A stretch of DNA of 64,000 nt, from positions 62,001 through 126,000 of the forward strand of contig JAHBTW010000006.1 of assembly GCA_019638385.1 (NCBI GenBank), read 5' to 3'. Both the position numbers and the translations under genes were made by a program. Of the stretch, positions 9,301 to 15,888 are shown piece by piece. How positions within the stretch are numbered: the stretch's first letter is position 1; every line of letters begins with the position of its first letter. A model generated the notes under the pieces. That model ran no database searches, had not been told where the DNA came from, and saw only the letters and a program-made list of their open reading frames with translations. Source of the stretch: Saprospiraceae bacterium (GTDB lineage Bacteria; Bacteroidota; Bacteroidia; Chitinophagales; Saprospiraceae).

Positions 9301-10036
9301 GCGCACAATTGAGGCCCACGCTGAGCAAATTGGGTCGGCTGATGGAAATCCAGAATGCCTCTACCGTTTGGCCGGAGAGGGTGCGCCCGCTGGCGTCGGT
9401 GATGGTGCCGGAGATCATGACGGGCAACTCAATGCCGCGCTCCTCAAAGAGCAGGTCTATGGCCGCGAGGGCCGCTTTAGCGTTGAGGGTATCGAAAATG
9501 GTTTCCACCAAAAGAATGTCTGAGCCGCCGTCCACCAGACCTTTGGCCTGCTCGTAGTAGGCCAGTTGCAGATCGTCGAAGCCCACGGCGCGGAATCCGG
9601 GGTTGTTCACGTCGGGCGAGAGCGAGGCGGTTTTGTTGGTGGGGCCGATGGCGCCGGCCACGAAGCGGGGCTTATCGGCGCTTTGAAAGGCATCGGCAGC
9701 GCGGCGGGCAATGCGGGCGGCAGCGAGGTTGATCTCATACGCGAGGTCTTGCATGTCATAATCAGCCTGCGAGATGGAGGTGGCGTTGAAGGTATTGGTT
9801 TCTATGATGTCGGCGCCGGCTTCCAGGTAGGCGCGGTGAATGGCCTCGATGACCTCCGGCCGGGTGAGACACAGGAGGTCGTTGTTGCCTTTGATGTCGC
9901 GGTCAATGCCCGCGAACCGTTCGCCCCGGTAGTCTTCTTCCTGGAGGTTGTATTGCTGTATCATGGTGCCCATCGCGCCGTCGAGTACGAGGATGCGGCG
10001 GCGCAGGAGGTCGAGGAGGCTTGTGTGGCTGGTCAT
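6359..10036 (-). CDS. metH: Cobalamin-dependent methionine synthase
   Basis: A complete 1225-residue MetH, transferring the methyl group of methyltetrahydrofolate to homocysteine through B12. Domains in order: homocysteine-binding barrel with zinc ligands C244 and C307/C308 (G-G-C-C-G-T-T); pterin-binding barrel (I-D-S-S-K-F near 430, N-I-S-F-S-Y-R-G near 561); helical cap; B12 domain with the lower-ligand motif D-V-H-D-I-G (D754, H756, G759); and the SAM-dependent reactivation domain with [12 protein letters not shown]. Length equals E. coli MetH, so nothing is missing. The 130-bp upstream gap is shared with a divergent toxin-antitoxin promoter and is too short for a cobalamin riboswitch; I see no B12 box. 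Confidence 0.97.
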   Translation of the reverse strand: MTSHTSLLDLLRRRILVLDGAMGTMIQQYNLQEEDYRGERFAGIDRDIKGNNDLLCLTRPEVIEAIHRAYLEAGADIIETNTFNATSISQADYDMQDLAYEINLAAARIARRAADAFQSADKPRFVAGAIGPTNKTASLSPDVNNPGFRAVGFDDLQLAYYEQAKGLVDGGSDILLVETIFDTLNAKAALAAIDLLFEERGIELPVMISGTITDASGRTLSGQTVEAFWISISRPNLLSVGLNCALGAQEMRPHIEALSDIADCFVSAYPNAGLPNEFGEYDQGAEEMKRYIRDFASSGFVNIIGGCCGTTPAHIRAMAEAVQDLTPRPVPESKPYAMLSGLEPLIIRPDTNFVNIGERTNVTGSRQFAKLILTDNYAAAIEVARQQVEGGAQIIDVNMDEGLLDSEKAMTEFLHLIMAEPEIAKVPVMIDSSKFSVIEAGLKCVQGKCVVNSISLKEGEAEFLRQARIVQRYGAAAVVMAFDEQGQADTIERKVEICERAYGILTRQLHFKPQDIIFDPNIFAVATGIEEHNQYAINYIEATRLIKQRCPGAKVSGGVSNISFSYRGNDPVREAMHSAFLYHAIRAGMDMGIVNAGMIEVYEEIPKDLLQLVEDVLFNRSPKATEALTDYAERVKGGGRVLQKDTAWRNDTVENRLSHALVKGITDHIEEDTEEARLKYPGPLAVIEGPLMDGMNIVGDLFGSGKMFLPQVVKSARVMKKAVAWLQPYIEADKKAAGDQSAKGRILMATVKGDVHDIGKNIVGVVLGCNNYDIVDLGVMTPAAKILEAAREHAVDIIGLSGLITPSLDEMVHVAKEMERQGFTLPLLIGGATTSRTHTAVKIEPQYSGPVMHVLDASRSVAVVGALLSPDTDARSNFILDAKKDYARIREQRAGRKASKTFLPIAEARANGAPLDWSSYAPPPPAQPGRHSIAPYPLEELIEYIDWTPFFSTWELAGKYPAILDDEIVGTEARRLYNDARSMLRRIVDENWLTAKAVFGLFPANSIGDDIEVYADESRQEVIATLHHLRQQAQKAPGLPNYCLSDYIAPKSTGRADYIGAFAVTAGEGIEAHVRRFEADHDDYSAILLKALADRLAEALAERLHERVRREFWAYAPNEHLDRQSLIEERYCGIRPAPGYPACPEHSEKQTLWTLLDTERQTGIRLTESYAMYPAASVSGWYFSHPDARYFGLTEIARDQAEDYAQRKGWTTEEMERGLGSVLGG

Positions 10037-10143
10037 GTCGGATGCTACGAAGTTGAGTGTTTACCGAAACGCGGCGGAGCTTGGTGTGGTTTAGCTACCT
10101 ATACAACTTAGAGGGGATATTGGCTGCGATTTTCAAAAATGGC

Positions 10144-10151
10144 TATCTTTG
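10144..10151 (+). promoter_or_regulatory. -7 promoter element of the DUF433/DUF5615 pair
   Basis: TATCTTTG fits TAnnTTTG, and a TTG at 10120-10122 lies about 21 bp upstream, the usual -33 spacing. The ATG follows at 10167, giving a very short leader. Confidence 0.6.
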
Positions 10152-10166
10152 TAAAAATCTAACGCA

Positions 10167-10403
10167 ATGGAATTTAATCACATCGTATCTGATCCTGAAA
10201 TATTAGGAGGTAAACCCATCATTGAAGGCAGCCGAATCAGCGTTCAGTTGATATTAGAGTGGGTAGCATCCGGTGCAAGCGTCCAAGATATTGTAAATGA
10301 ATTTCCGCATTTATCTTCCGAGTCAGTAAAGGAAGCACTACTGTATGCTTCCCTATTTATGAAAAATGATATCCTCATTGAAATAAAAACCAGTGCGGCG
10401 TGA
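10167..10403 (+). CDS. DUF433 antitoxin-like DNA-binding protein
   Basis: A 78-residue protein of the DUF433 (VapB45-like) family: D-P-E-I-L-G-G-K-P-I-I-E-G-S-R-I-S-V near residues 9-26, followed by a helix-turn-helix (S-V-Q-D-I-V-N-E-F-P). It overlaps the next gene by four bases (GTGA). Such proteins pair with DUF5615 PIN-like toxins, bind and neutralise them, and repress their own promoter. The DNA is more A+T-rich than the flanking metH, consistent with a mobile two-gene module. Confidence 0.85.
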   Translation: MEFNHIVSDPEILGGKPIIEGSRISVQLILEWVASGASVQDIVNEFPHLSSESVKEALLYASLFMKNDILIEIKTSAA

Positions 10404-10786
10404 CAATTCGGGATTTTCCAATATTTGCCGATGAGAATATATTCCGCGCATTGGTCGAATATCTAAGAAACGAAGGTCTGGACGTCAAATATGTTCGTGA
10501 GGAACCCTTGATAGGCTCTAAAGACACAACCTTGATTCCAATTGCTACTTCTGAAGGGAGGGTAATCATTACCCAAGATGGAGATTTTGGTCAAATCGTA
10601 TTCACTCAACAGGTTGATTTCATAGGAATAATATATCTCAGACCCGGGCACTACCCGCCTGCCGTCCACATACAAACCTTCAAGGTCCTTTTGGAACAAA
10701 ATTTAGAAGTATCGCCTCCTTTCATCATTTCCGCTGAAAACAAAGAAAATTCTATCCGCATCAGGTTGCGAAACATGCCGAAATAA
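10400..10786 (+). CDS. DUF5615 PIN-like toxin
   Basis: A 128-residue PIN-like protein (DUF5615, Mut7-C-like fold). Acidic residues typical of the metal site are visible: F-A-D-E-N at 8-12, then T-Q-D-G-D-F-G in the middle, followed by I-I-Y-L-R-P. It begins with GTG inside the stop region of the DUF433 gene, so the two are translationally coupled. The family is predicted to be an RNase toxin. No truncation is visible and the acidic residues are present. Confidence 0.85.
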   Translation: MTIRDFPIFADENIFRALVEYLRNEGLDVKYVREEPLIGSKDTTLIPIATSEGRVIITQDGDFGQIVFTQQVDFIGIIYLRPGHYPPAVHIQTFKVLLEQNLEVSPPFIISAENKENSIRIRLRNMPK

Positions 10787-10803
10787 GGTTTTAAAACCTA
10801 TCC

Positions 10804-11445
10804 TCACTTCTTCTCACAAGACCAATCCATGCGCGACAACGGATAGCTGCGCTTGGTGTAGGAATAGTGCCACCACTCGGTGCGGGTGGAGCGGAAGCCG
10901 TGTTTTATCATGGTATTTTTGAGCAGGGCGCGGTTGGCCAGTACTTCTTTCGACAAGGCGGTGTAATCGTGGTAAGCTTCTTTGCCGAAGAAATCGAAGT
11001 GGGTGCCCATGTCCAATTCATTGCCGTCGGCGTCCACGATGCTCAGGTCCACTGCCGAGCCACGATTGTGCATGGAGCCTTTGCGGGGATCGGCCACATA
11101 GCGGGGGTCGGGCACTTTTTCCCACAGTTTCCACTGAATGCCCAGCGGGCGGTAGCAGTCGTACATCTTGAGGCCGTAGCCCTTGCGGCGCAGCTCGCGG
11201 TGTATGTTGCGAATGGCGTAGGCCACATCGGCGCGCAGGAAGCAGCGCGGGCACTCGTAGAGTTGCGCTTTTACAAAATTGTCTGTGGTGGCGTATTTGA
11301 GATCGAGCAGGATGCCCGGCTCTAAGGTCACGAGTTCAATCCAGACAGAGGTGTCGAAATGGAGGTTGCCGGAAGGCATCTCATTTTGGGCGGACAGCTG
11401 CAGGCAGCCGGCCAATGCCGATAACAGTAAGAATCGCTTTATCAT
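10804..11445 (-). CDS. Exported D-Ala-D-Ala dipeptidase (VanX/DdpX family, peptidase M15D)
   Basis: A 213-residue zinc dipeptidase with an N-terminal signal peptide (M-I-K-R-F-L-L-L-S-A-L-A-G, likely cleaved after Q-L-S-A). The zinc motif S-M-H-N-R-G-S-A-V-D and the second metal/catalytic motif E-W-W-H-Y-S are both intact, as is the Y-D-C-Y-R-P-L strand. In Bacteroidota such periplasmic enzymes recycle cell-wall dipeptides. No vanA/vanH or sensor-kinase genes are nearby, so this is not a resistance cluster. It is the last gene of a minus-strand series, 21 bp after the small exported protein. Confidence 0.88.
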   Translation of the reverse strand: MIKRFLLLSALAGCLQLSAQNEMPSGNLHFDTSVWIELVTLEPGILLDLKYATTDNFVKAQLYECPRCFLRADVAYAIRNIHRELRRKGYGLKMYDCYRPLGIQWKLWEKVPDPRYVADPRKGSMHNRGSAVDLSIVDADGNELDMGTHFDFFGKEAYHDYTALSKEVLANRALLKNTMIKHGFRSTRTEWWHYSYTKRSYPLSRMDWSCEKK

Positions 11446-11466
11446 GATTGATTGTTTTGGAATGTG

Positions 11467-11961
11467 TCAAAAAGTCAAATCCAGCAAGCGCAGGCGGTGG
11501 CGTTTACCCATTTCCAGCACTTTGTGTTTTTTAATCATCTTGGGTAGTACCAGCCCCGTGGCCAGCGCAGAGCCGGTGACAATGGCATCCGACAAGCGGT
11601 AGTCAATGCCCGGTTCCGAATCGGTAGCGGTTCCGATCAATGCCCATGCCGACCAGCTTGCGCCAAACAGCATGATTTGTTTGCCGATGGGGCGCGGCCA
11701 GGTGCGCAGGTACCGCAGGGCTTCGATGTCGGTCACCGGCACGATGCGGTTGTGCAATACCACCAGGCCCTGATCGAAGCGATAGTCTTGTATTTCGCCT
11801 ACATACCAATCGCCCTTGAGCCGATAGTTGATCACCTCGCCGATGTAAATGCGCTGCGTTTTAGTGCGCCCGTAGCGCTCTATTTGCAGTAGCTTTTGAG
11901 CAGACACCGCGCCGGCTGCGACCAGTGTCAAAAAACAAAAAACGCACGCTTTTTTTATCAT
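11467..11961 (-). CDS. Small exported hypothetical protein
   Basis: A 164-residue protein with a clear signal peptide (M-I-K-K-A-C-V-F-C-F-L-T-L, cleaved around V-S-A-Q). The mature part begins with a beta-rich region (I-Y-I-G-E-V-I-N-Y-R-L) and carries a hydrophobic stretch near 105-120 (Q-I-M-L-F-G-A-S-W-S-A-W-A). I do not know the family. Its ATG overlaps the stop of the upstream Fic gene in ATGA, so the two are coupled, although a link in function is not obvious. Confidence 0.7.
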   Translation of the reverse strand: MIKKACVFCFLTLVAAGAVSAQKLLQIERYGRTKTQRIYIGEVINYRLKGDWYVGEIQDYRFDQGLVVLHNRIVPVTDIEALRYLRTWPRPIGKQIMLFGASWSAWALIGTATDSEPGIDYRLSDAIVTGSALATGLVLPKMIKKHKVLEMGKRHRLRLLDLTF

Positions 11962-13070
11962 ACCATTTGATGTTCGCTCAGGGTGTAACTTGTGCTTCTG
12001 CCGCCCGCCTGCTCTTTACTCAGTATCTTCTTTTCAATCAGAAACTGTATGTCTCTCAACGCTGTATCCGGGGAACACTTGGTGATTTTTGCCCATTTGG
12101 AGGAAGTCACGTTGCCTTCAAAGCCATCTAACAATTTATTGAGCATCAATCGTTGTCGCTCGTTGAGTGGTGTTAATACATGTTGTTCCCAGAATCTGGC
12201 TTTCGCCAAAATGCGCGCCAGCGTTTGATGGGTAGCAGTCAGTGCTTTTGTCAGACAATCAAAAAACCACAGCAGCCATTCCGTGATGTCCAGATCGCCC
12301 TTTTGCGTTCTTTCGAGCACCTCATAGTAACGGTTTCTTTGCAAACGAATTTCCGCCGACATACTATAAAAACGCCGGGGGCTGCCATCGGCTCTCGACA
12401 ATAGCATGTCGGCAATGGCCCGGGCAATTCTTCCGTTGCCGTCGTCAAAAGGGTGAATGGTGACAAACCACAAATGGGCAATGCCCGCTTTGATGACCGG
12501 GTCTATAGCCGCTTCCGTGTTGAACCATTCAATGAACACGTCCATTTCACGATCTAGAAAGCCGGCAGCCGGCGCCTGAAAATGCACTCGCTCTCTTCCC
12601 AGCGGCCCGGAGACCACCTGCATGGGGCCGTCGGAATCCGATCTCCATGCGCCCACTTCTATTTTTTGCATGCCGCTTCGACCCGTTGGAAATAAAGCGG
12701 CGTGCCAGCCGAATAACCGTTCCGTCGTGAGCGGTTTTTCACTTTGATGCGTGGCATCGAGCATCATTTCCACCACGCCGTCCACATATCTGTCGGCGGG
12801 CAACAGTGCTGAAATATCCATGCCCAATCGCCTTCCAATAGAGGAGCGCACTTGCTCCGGGTGCAAAAATTCACCCTCAATTTCATTCGATTTCAACACC
12901 TCCGAGGTCAATGTCTCTAATTCGGCATCCTGTTGCAAAACGAATCCCAATGCCGACATTTTTCCAATCAATACCCCTTGCAGATGCCTTACCTGGCCTA
13001 CATGCTGGAGTAATTCTTCCTGATTCCAGGTAAAACGAGGCCAATCTTTGAGTTGATGAATATAAATCAT
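11958..13070 (-). CDS. Fic family protein with DUF4172 N-terminus and C-terminal winged helix
   Basis: A 370-residue Fic enzyme, expected to AMPylate a target hydroxyl. It has a DUF4172-like N-terminus (M-I-Y-I-H-Q-L-K-D-W-P-R-F-T-W), the inhibitory-helix motif S-x3-E-G (S61-E65-G66), and the catalytic loop H-P-F-D-D-G-N-G-R (H206). The C-terminal about 80 residues form a winged helix (S-S-K-W-A-K-I-T-K-C-S-P-D-T-A). The start at 13070 matches the family N-terminus; the possible upstream starts (13079, 13169) would run through the operators. Intact inhibitory and catalytic motifs suggest a self-inhibited active enzyme. It probably binds its own three upstream palindromes through the winged helix (inference). 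The downstream small exported gene is coupled by ATGA. Confidence 0.9.
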   Translation of the reverse strand: MIYIHQLKDWPRFTWNQEELLQHVGQVRHLQGVLIGKMSALGFVLQQDAELETLTSEVLKSNEIEGEFLHPEQVRSSIGRRLGMDISALLPADRYVDGVVEMMLDATHQSEKPLTTERLFGWHAALFPTGRSGMQKIEVGAWRSDSDGPMQVVSGPLGRERVHFQAPAAGFLDREMDVFIEWFNTEAAIDPVIKAGIAHLWFVTIHPFDDGNGRIARAIADMLLSRADGSPRRFYSMSAEIRLQRNRYYEVLERTQKGDLDITEWLLWFFDCLTKALTATHQTLARILAKARFWEQHVLTPLNERQRLMLNKLLDGFEGNVTSSKWAKITKCSPDTALRDIQFLIEKKILSKEQAGGRSTSYTLSEHQMV

Positions 13071-13146
13071 TCTCCGCATTTTGTGCGGCAAATATACGCA
13101 ATAATCTCCGCATATTTTGCGGAGATTGGCTGCATTATTCTCCGCA
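13071..13146. promoter_or_regulatory. Three phased operators upstream of the Fic gene
   Basis: TCTCCGCA occurs at 13071-13078, 13105-13112 and 13139-13146, exactly 34 bp apart. The middle copy is a perfect palindrome with arm TGCGGAGA at 13118-13125 and a 5-nt spacer. The first has the partial arm TGCGG at 13084-13088, also with a 5-nt spacer. The third is a half-site. The array fills the gap between the PurF-like stop (13153) and the Fic start (13070), touching the start codon, so a bound protein would block initiation. Confidence 0.65.
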
Positions 13147-13152
13147 AACACA

Positions 13153-15054
13153 TCAATACGCCCGCTCATCCCGGTTTTCCATGTAGTTCACAAACGCGCG
13201 ATTGACCACCCGATTGCCGCCGGGTGTGGGATAATTGCCGGAGAAGTACCAGTCGCCGTTGTTGCCCGGGCAGGCTTTGCGCAGGTTTTCTACCGTTTGA
13301 AAGAGCACCTCTATCTTAGGCTTAATATTGGCCGGTGTGACGAGTTCGGCTATTTTGTTTGAAATCTCTTCCTGTGTGAACAGCTCATACACGGGCGCCA
13401 GCTCGTTGCGCAATTGGTCTTTAGGCAGGTGTTCGGTAGCCTTACAGCGCTCGTAGGCATCTTGCAGCGCCTGTTCCTGACCGCTTTCGCGCAACAACTC
13501 CACCAAAGCCCGGAAGGCCACAAACTCCTTGAGTTTCGACATGTCAATGCCGTAACAATCGGGGTAGCGGATTTGGGGCGCAGAAGAAACGATGACGATC
13601 TTTTTGGGGCGCAGGCGGGCAGCTATCTGCACAATGCTGTCGCGCAGGGTAGTGCCGCGTACAATGGAATCGTCGAGCAGTACTAAGGTGTCGCGTTCGT
13701 TTTCCACCAACCCGTAGGTGACGTCATACACATACGACATCAGCTCGGCGCGCTGACTGTCTTCGGCGATGAAGGTGCGAATTTTGGCATCCTTTACCAC
13801 GAGCTTTTCCATGCGGGGCCGCATCTGTAGGATTTTGTCCAATTTCTTGGAATTCACCCCTTGTTCCTCCTCCGACAGCTTGAGTATTTTTTCCTGTTTG
13901 ACGCGATTGAGTATCCGGTCCACGCCTTCCATCAGTCCGATAAATGCCGTTTCGGCGGTATTGGGTACAAAAGCAAACACAGTGCGTTTGAAATCGTAGC
14001 CCACGGCCTCGCACACGGCGGGCGCGAGTTGCTCGCCGAGTTTTTTGCGCTCCACATAGATGTCAGGATCGGTACCGCGCGAGAAATAAATGCGCTCGAA
14101 GGAACAGGCGCTGCGGGGCTGCGGCTCCATAAATGGCTTTTCGCTCCACACGCCGTTGCGTTTGATCACGAGCGCATGGCCGGGCTTTAGTTCCTTTACT
14201 TTGCTGATGTGTACGTTGAACACGCTCTGAATGGCCGGTCGTTCGGACGCAGCCACCACCACTTCGTCGTCGGCATAATAAAATCCGGGGCGGATGCCCC
14301 AGGGGTCGCGCATGATGAAAGCATCGCCGTGCCCTATCAGCCCCGCCATGGTGAAGCCGCCGTCAAATTTCTTACAGGCGCGCCGCAGGAGCCGGTGCAG
14401 GTCTAAGTTTTCGTAAATGAGATCGTTTATCTCGGCATTGTTGTACCCGTCGGGTTTAAACCAGGTGTAGAGGCGCTGCACCTCGTCGTCTAAGAAATGG
14501 CCGATTTTTTCCAGCACGGTCACCGTGTCCGATTTTTCTTTGGGATACTGCCCCAGTTCCACCAATTCCTGAAACAGCTCATCCACATTGGTGAGGTTGA
14601 AATTGCCGGCCAGCAACAGGTTGCGAGTGATCCAGTTGTTTTGGCGCAGGAAGGGATGGCAGGTCTCGATGGTATTATCGCCGTGGGTGCCATAGCGGAG
14701 GTGGCCCATGAGCAATTCGCCCATGTAGGGTTTGTTGGCTTTGAGCCAGGCGGCGTCTTGCAGTTGGGCTTCAGGCACGTCTTCGAAGTGCCAGTAAATT
14801 TGCTCAAACATGTCTTCCAGATAATTGGAAGCGGCGCTGCGCTTGCGGCTGATGTATTTTTTACCGGGGTCAATGCCGATTTTTATGGTGGCCATTCCGG
14901 CGCCGTCCTGTCCCCGGTTGCGTTGCTTCAGCATCATGAGTTGCAACTTTTTGAGGCCGTAGAATGCAGTGCCGTACTTGCACTGATAATATTCCAAAGG
15001 TTTGAGCAGGCGCATCAAAACGATGCCGCACTCATGTTTTATCTGATCGCTCAT
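13153..15054 (-). CDS. Long amidophosphoribosyltransferase-like protein (PurF paralogue)
   Basis: 633 residues with the two PurF domains. The N-terminal Ntn glutaminase would begin at C9 (K-H-E-C-G-I), implying removal of an 8-residue propeptide as in some PurF enzymes. The phosphoribosyltransferase domain has the PRPP loop L-L-D-D-S-I-V-R-G-T-T at about 470. It is over 100 residues longer than E. coli PurF, with extra segments inside the glutaminase domain and a longer C-terminus. This long form is seen in Bacteroidota in addition to normal PurF. It probably makes phosphoribosylamine from PRPP and glutamine, but a changed substrate is possible. It has its own promoter (TACTTTTG at 15078-15085). 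Confidence 0.82.
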   Translation of the reverse strand: MSDQIKHECGIVLMRLLKPLEYYQCKYGTAFYGLKKLQLMMLKQRNRGQDGAGMATIKIGIDPGKKYISRKRSAASNYLEDMFEQIYWHFEDVPEAQLQDAAWLKANKPYMGELLMGHLRYGTHGDNTIETCHPFLRQNNWITRNLLLAGNFNLTNVDELFQELVELGQYPKEKSDTVTVLEKIGHFLDDEVQRLYTWFKPDGYNNAEINDLIYENLDLHRLLRRACKKFDGGFTMAGLIGHGDAFIMRDPWGIRPGFYYADDEVVVAASERPAIQSVFNVHISKVKELKPGHALVIKRNGVWSEKPFMEPQPRSACSFERIYFSRGTDPDIYVERKKLGEQLAPAVCEAVGYDFKRTVFAFVPNTAETAFIGLMEGVDRILNRVKQEKILKLSEEEQGVNSKKLDKILQMRPRMEKLVVKDAKIRTFIAEDSQRAELMSYVYDVTYGLVENERDTLVLLDDSIVRGTTLRDSIVQIAARLRPKKIVIVSSAPQIRYPDCYGIDMSKLKEFVAFRALVELLRESGQEQALQDAYERCKATEHLPKDQLRNELAPVYELFTQEEISNKIAELVTPANIKPKIEVLFQTVENLRKACPGNNGDWYFSGNYPTPGGNRVVNRAFVNYMENRDERAY

Positions 15055-15077
15055 TCGCGTATTTTCAAAGGAAAATG

Positions 15078-15085
15078 CAAAAGTA
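15078..15085 (-). promoter_or_regulatory. -7 promoter element of the PurF-like gene
   Basis: On the minus strand the sequence is TACTTTTG, matching TAnnTTTG, 23 bp upstream of the start codon at 15054. No clear -33 element is visible. Confidence 0.5.
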
Positions 15086-15200
15086 CTGATTTTGTTTCGA
15101 GCGCCAAGCCGCTACGCTGCGGTTGCAGCGGTTTGAACGGGTAATTAACCCTCTTTTTGTTTTTTGACAATTCCGTGAAAAACGGCATTTAATGACAGTA

Positions 15201-15208
15201 TAGTTTTG
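15201..15208 (+). promoter_or_regulatory. -7 promoter element of the lipoprotein/TonB-receptor operon
   Basis: TAGTTTTG fits TAnnTTTG and lies about 60 bp upstream of the ATG at 15267, leaving a leader of roughly 50 nt. The 212-bp gap between the PurF-like and lipoprotein starts holds this and the opposite promoter only. Confidence 0.5.
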
Positions 15209-15266
15209 CAGCCGGTTTTGAAAAACTTATTTTTTGTTAATCAACACACAATCGTATAACTTCACC

Positions 15267-15881
15267 ATGAAAGTAACCAATTTCTCTGCCGGCCTGGCCA
15301 TTCTTGCCATAGCCGCCACCATCATCCTCGGCGCCTGCAAAAAAGATGAACCCGCCAAAACGCGCATTCACGGAACCATCACCATCGAAAACGCCGACAC
15401 CTGGGCCACCTGGCAAGACAGCGGCGAAGTGCAACTCACCATCTTCCCAAAATTCAGCCTCGATCCGCTCGCCGGCTGGGGAGAAGTGCCCGATAATTTC
15501 TTCGGCCCCAACGTATTGGGCGGCACCTTTGCCGTAGGCGCGCCGTACAATTCCCAAAACCCGATCGTGCTGGAATACGAACCGGGGCAAACGACTTACC
15601 ACTACGAACTGGAAGTGGAGCCGGGTACATACTCCGCACTGGCACTCGGTTTTCGCCACAATTTGGTAACCGACCCCAGCCGCAGAACTGCCACGCTGGG
15701 CGTACACTGGGGCAATGCCGATGTGGTGAGCCACGGCGTAGTCATTCGTATCAGAACAGGCGGCGGCGCCATTATTCCGGTATTCACTTTCCCCGCACCG
15801 ACGACATTCGACATCGCCGAAGGCGAAGAAAAAGAGATCAATTTCAAAGCGGATTTCAATTTTGTGAACACCTGGTATTAA
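15267..15881 (+). CDS. Lipoprotein preceding a TonB-dependent receptor
   Basis: A 204-residue lipoprotein: signal peptide and lipobox I-L-G-A-C-K-K with the acylated Cys near residue 24, followed by a beta-rich domain (R-I-H-G-T-I-T-I-E-N). The ATG at 15267 is chosen because the alternative 11 codons upstream would delay the signal peptide. The receptor gene starts 7 bp after the stop, so it is probably a substrate-binding or surface partner of that receptor. No family is recognised and the ligand is unknown. Confidence 0.75.
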   Translation: MKVTNFSAGLAILAIAATIILGACKKDEPAKTRIHGTITIENADTWATWQDSGEVQLTIFPKFSLDPLAGWGEVPDNFFGPNVLGGTFAVGAPYNSQNPIVLEYEPGQTTYHYELEVEPGTYSALALGFRHNLVTDPSRRTATLGVHWGNADVVSHGVVIRIRTGGGAIIPVFTFPAPTTFDIAEGEEKEINFKADFNFVNTWY

Positions 15882-15888
15882 CACCACC

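Noticed and set aside
10037-10166. Cobalamin riboswitch expected in front of metH
   Set aside because: The gap is only 130 bp, shared with an opposite promoter, and no B12-box is visible.
10804-11445. Vancomycin-resistance vanX
   Set aside because: It has a signal peptide and no vanH/vanA neighbours; it fits a periplasmic wall-recycling dipeptidase.
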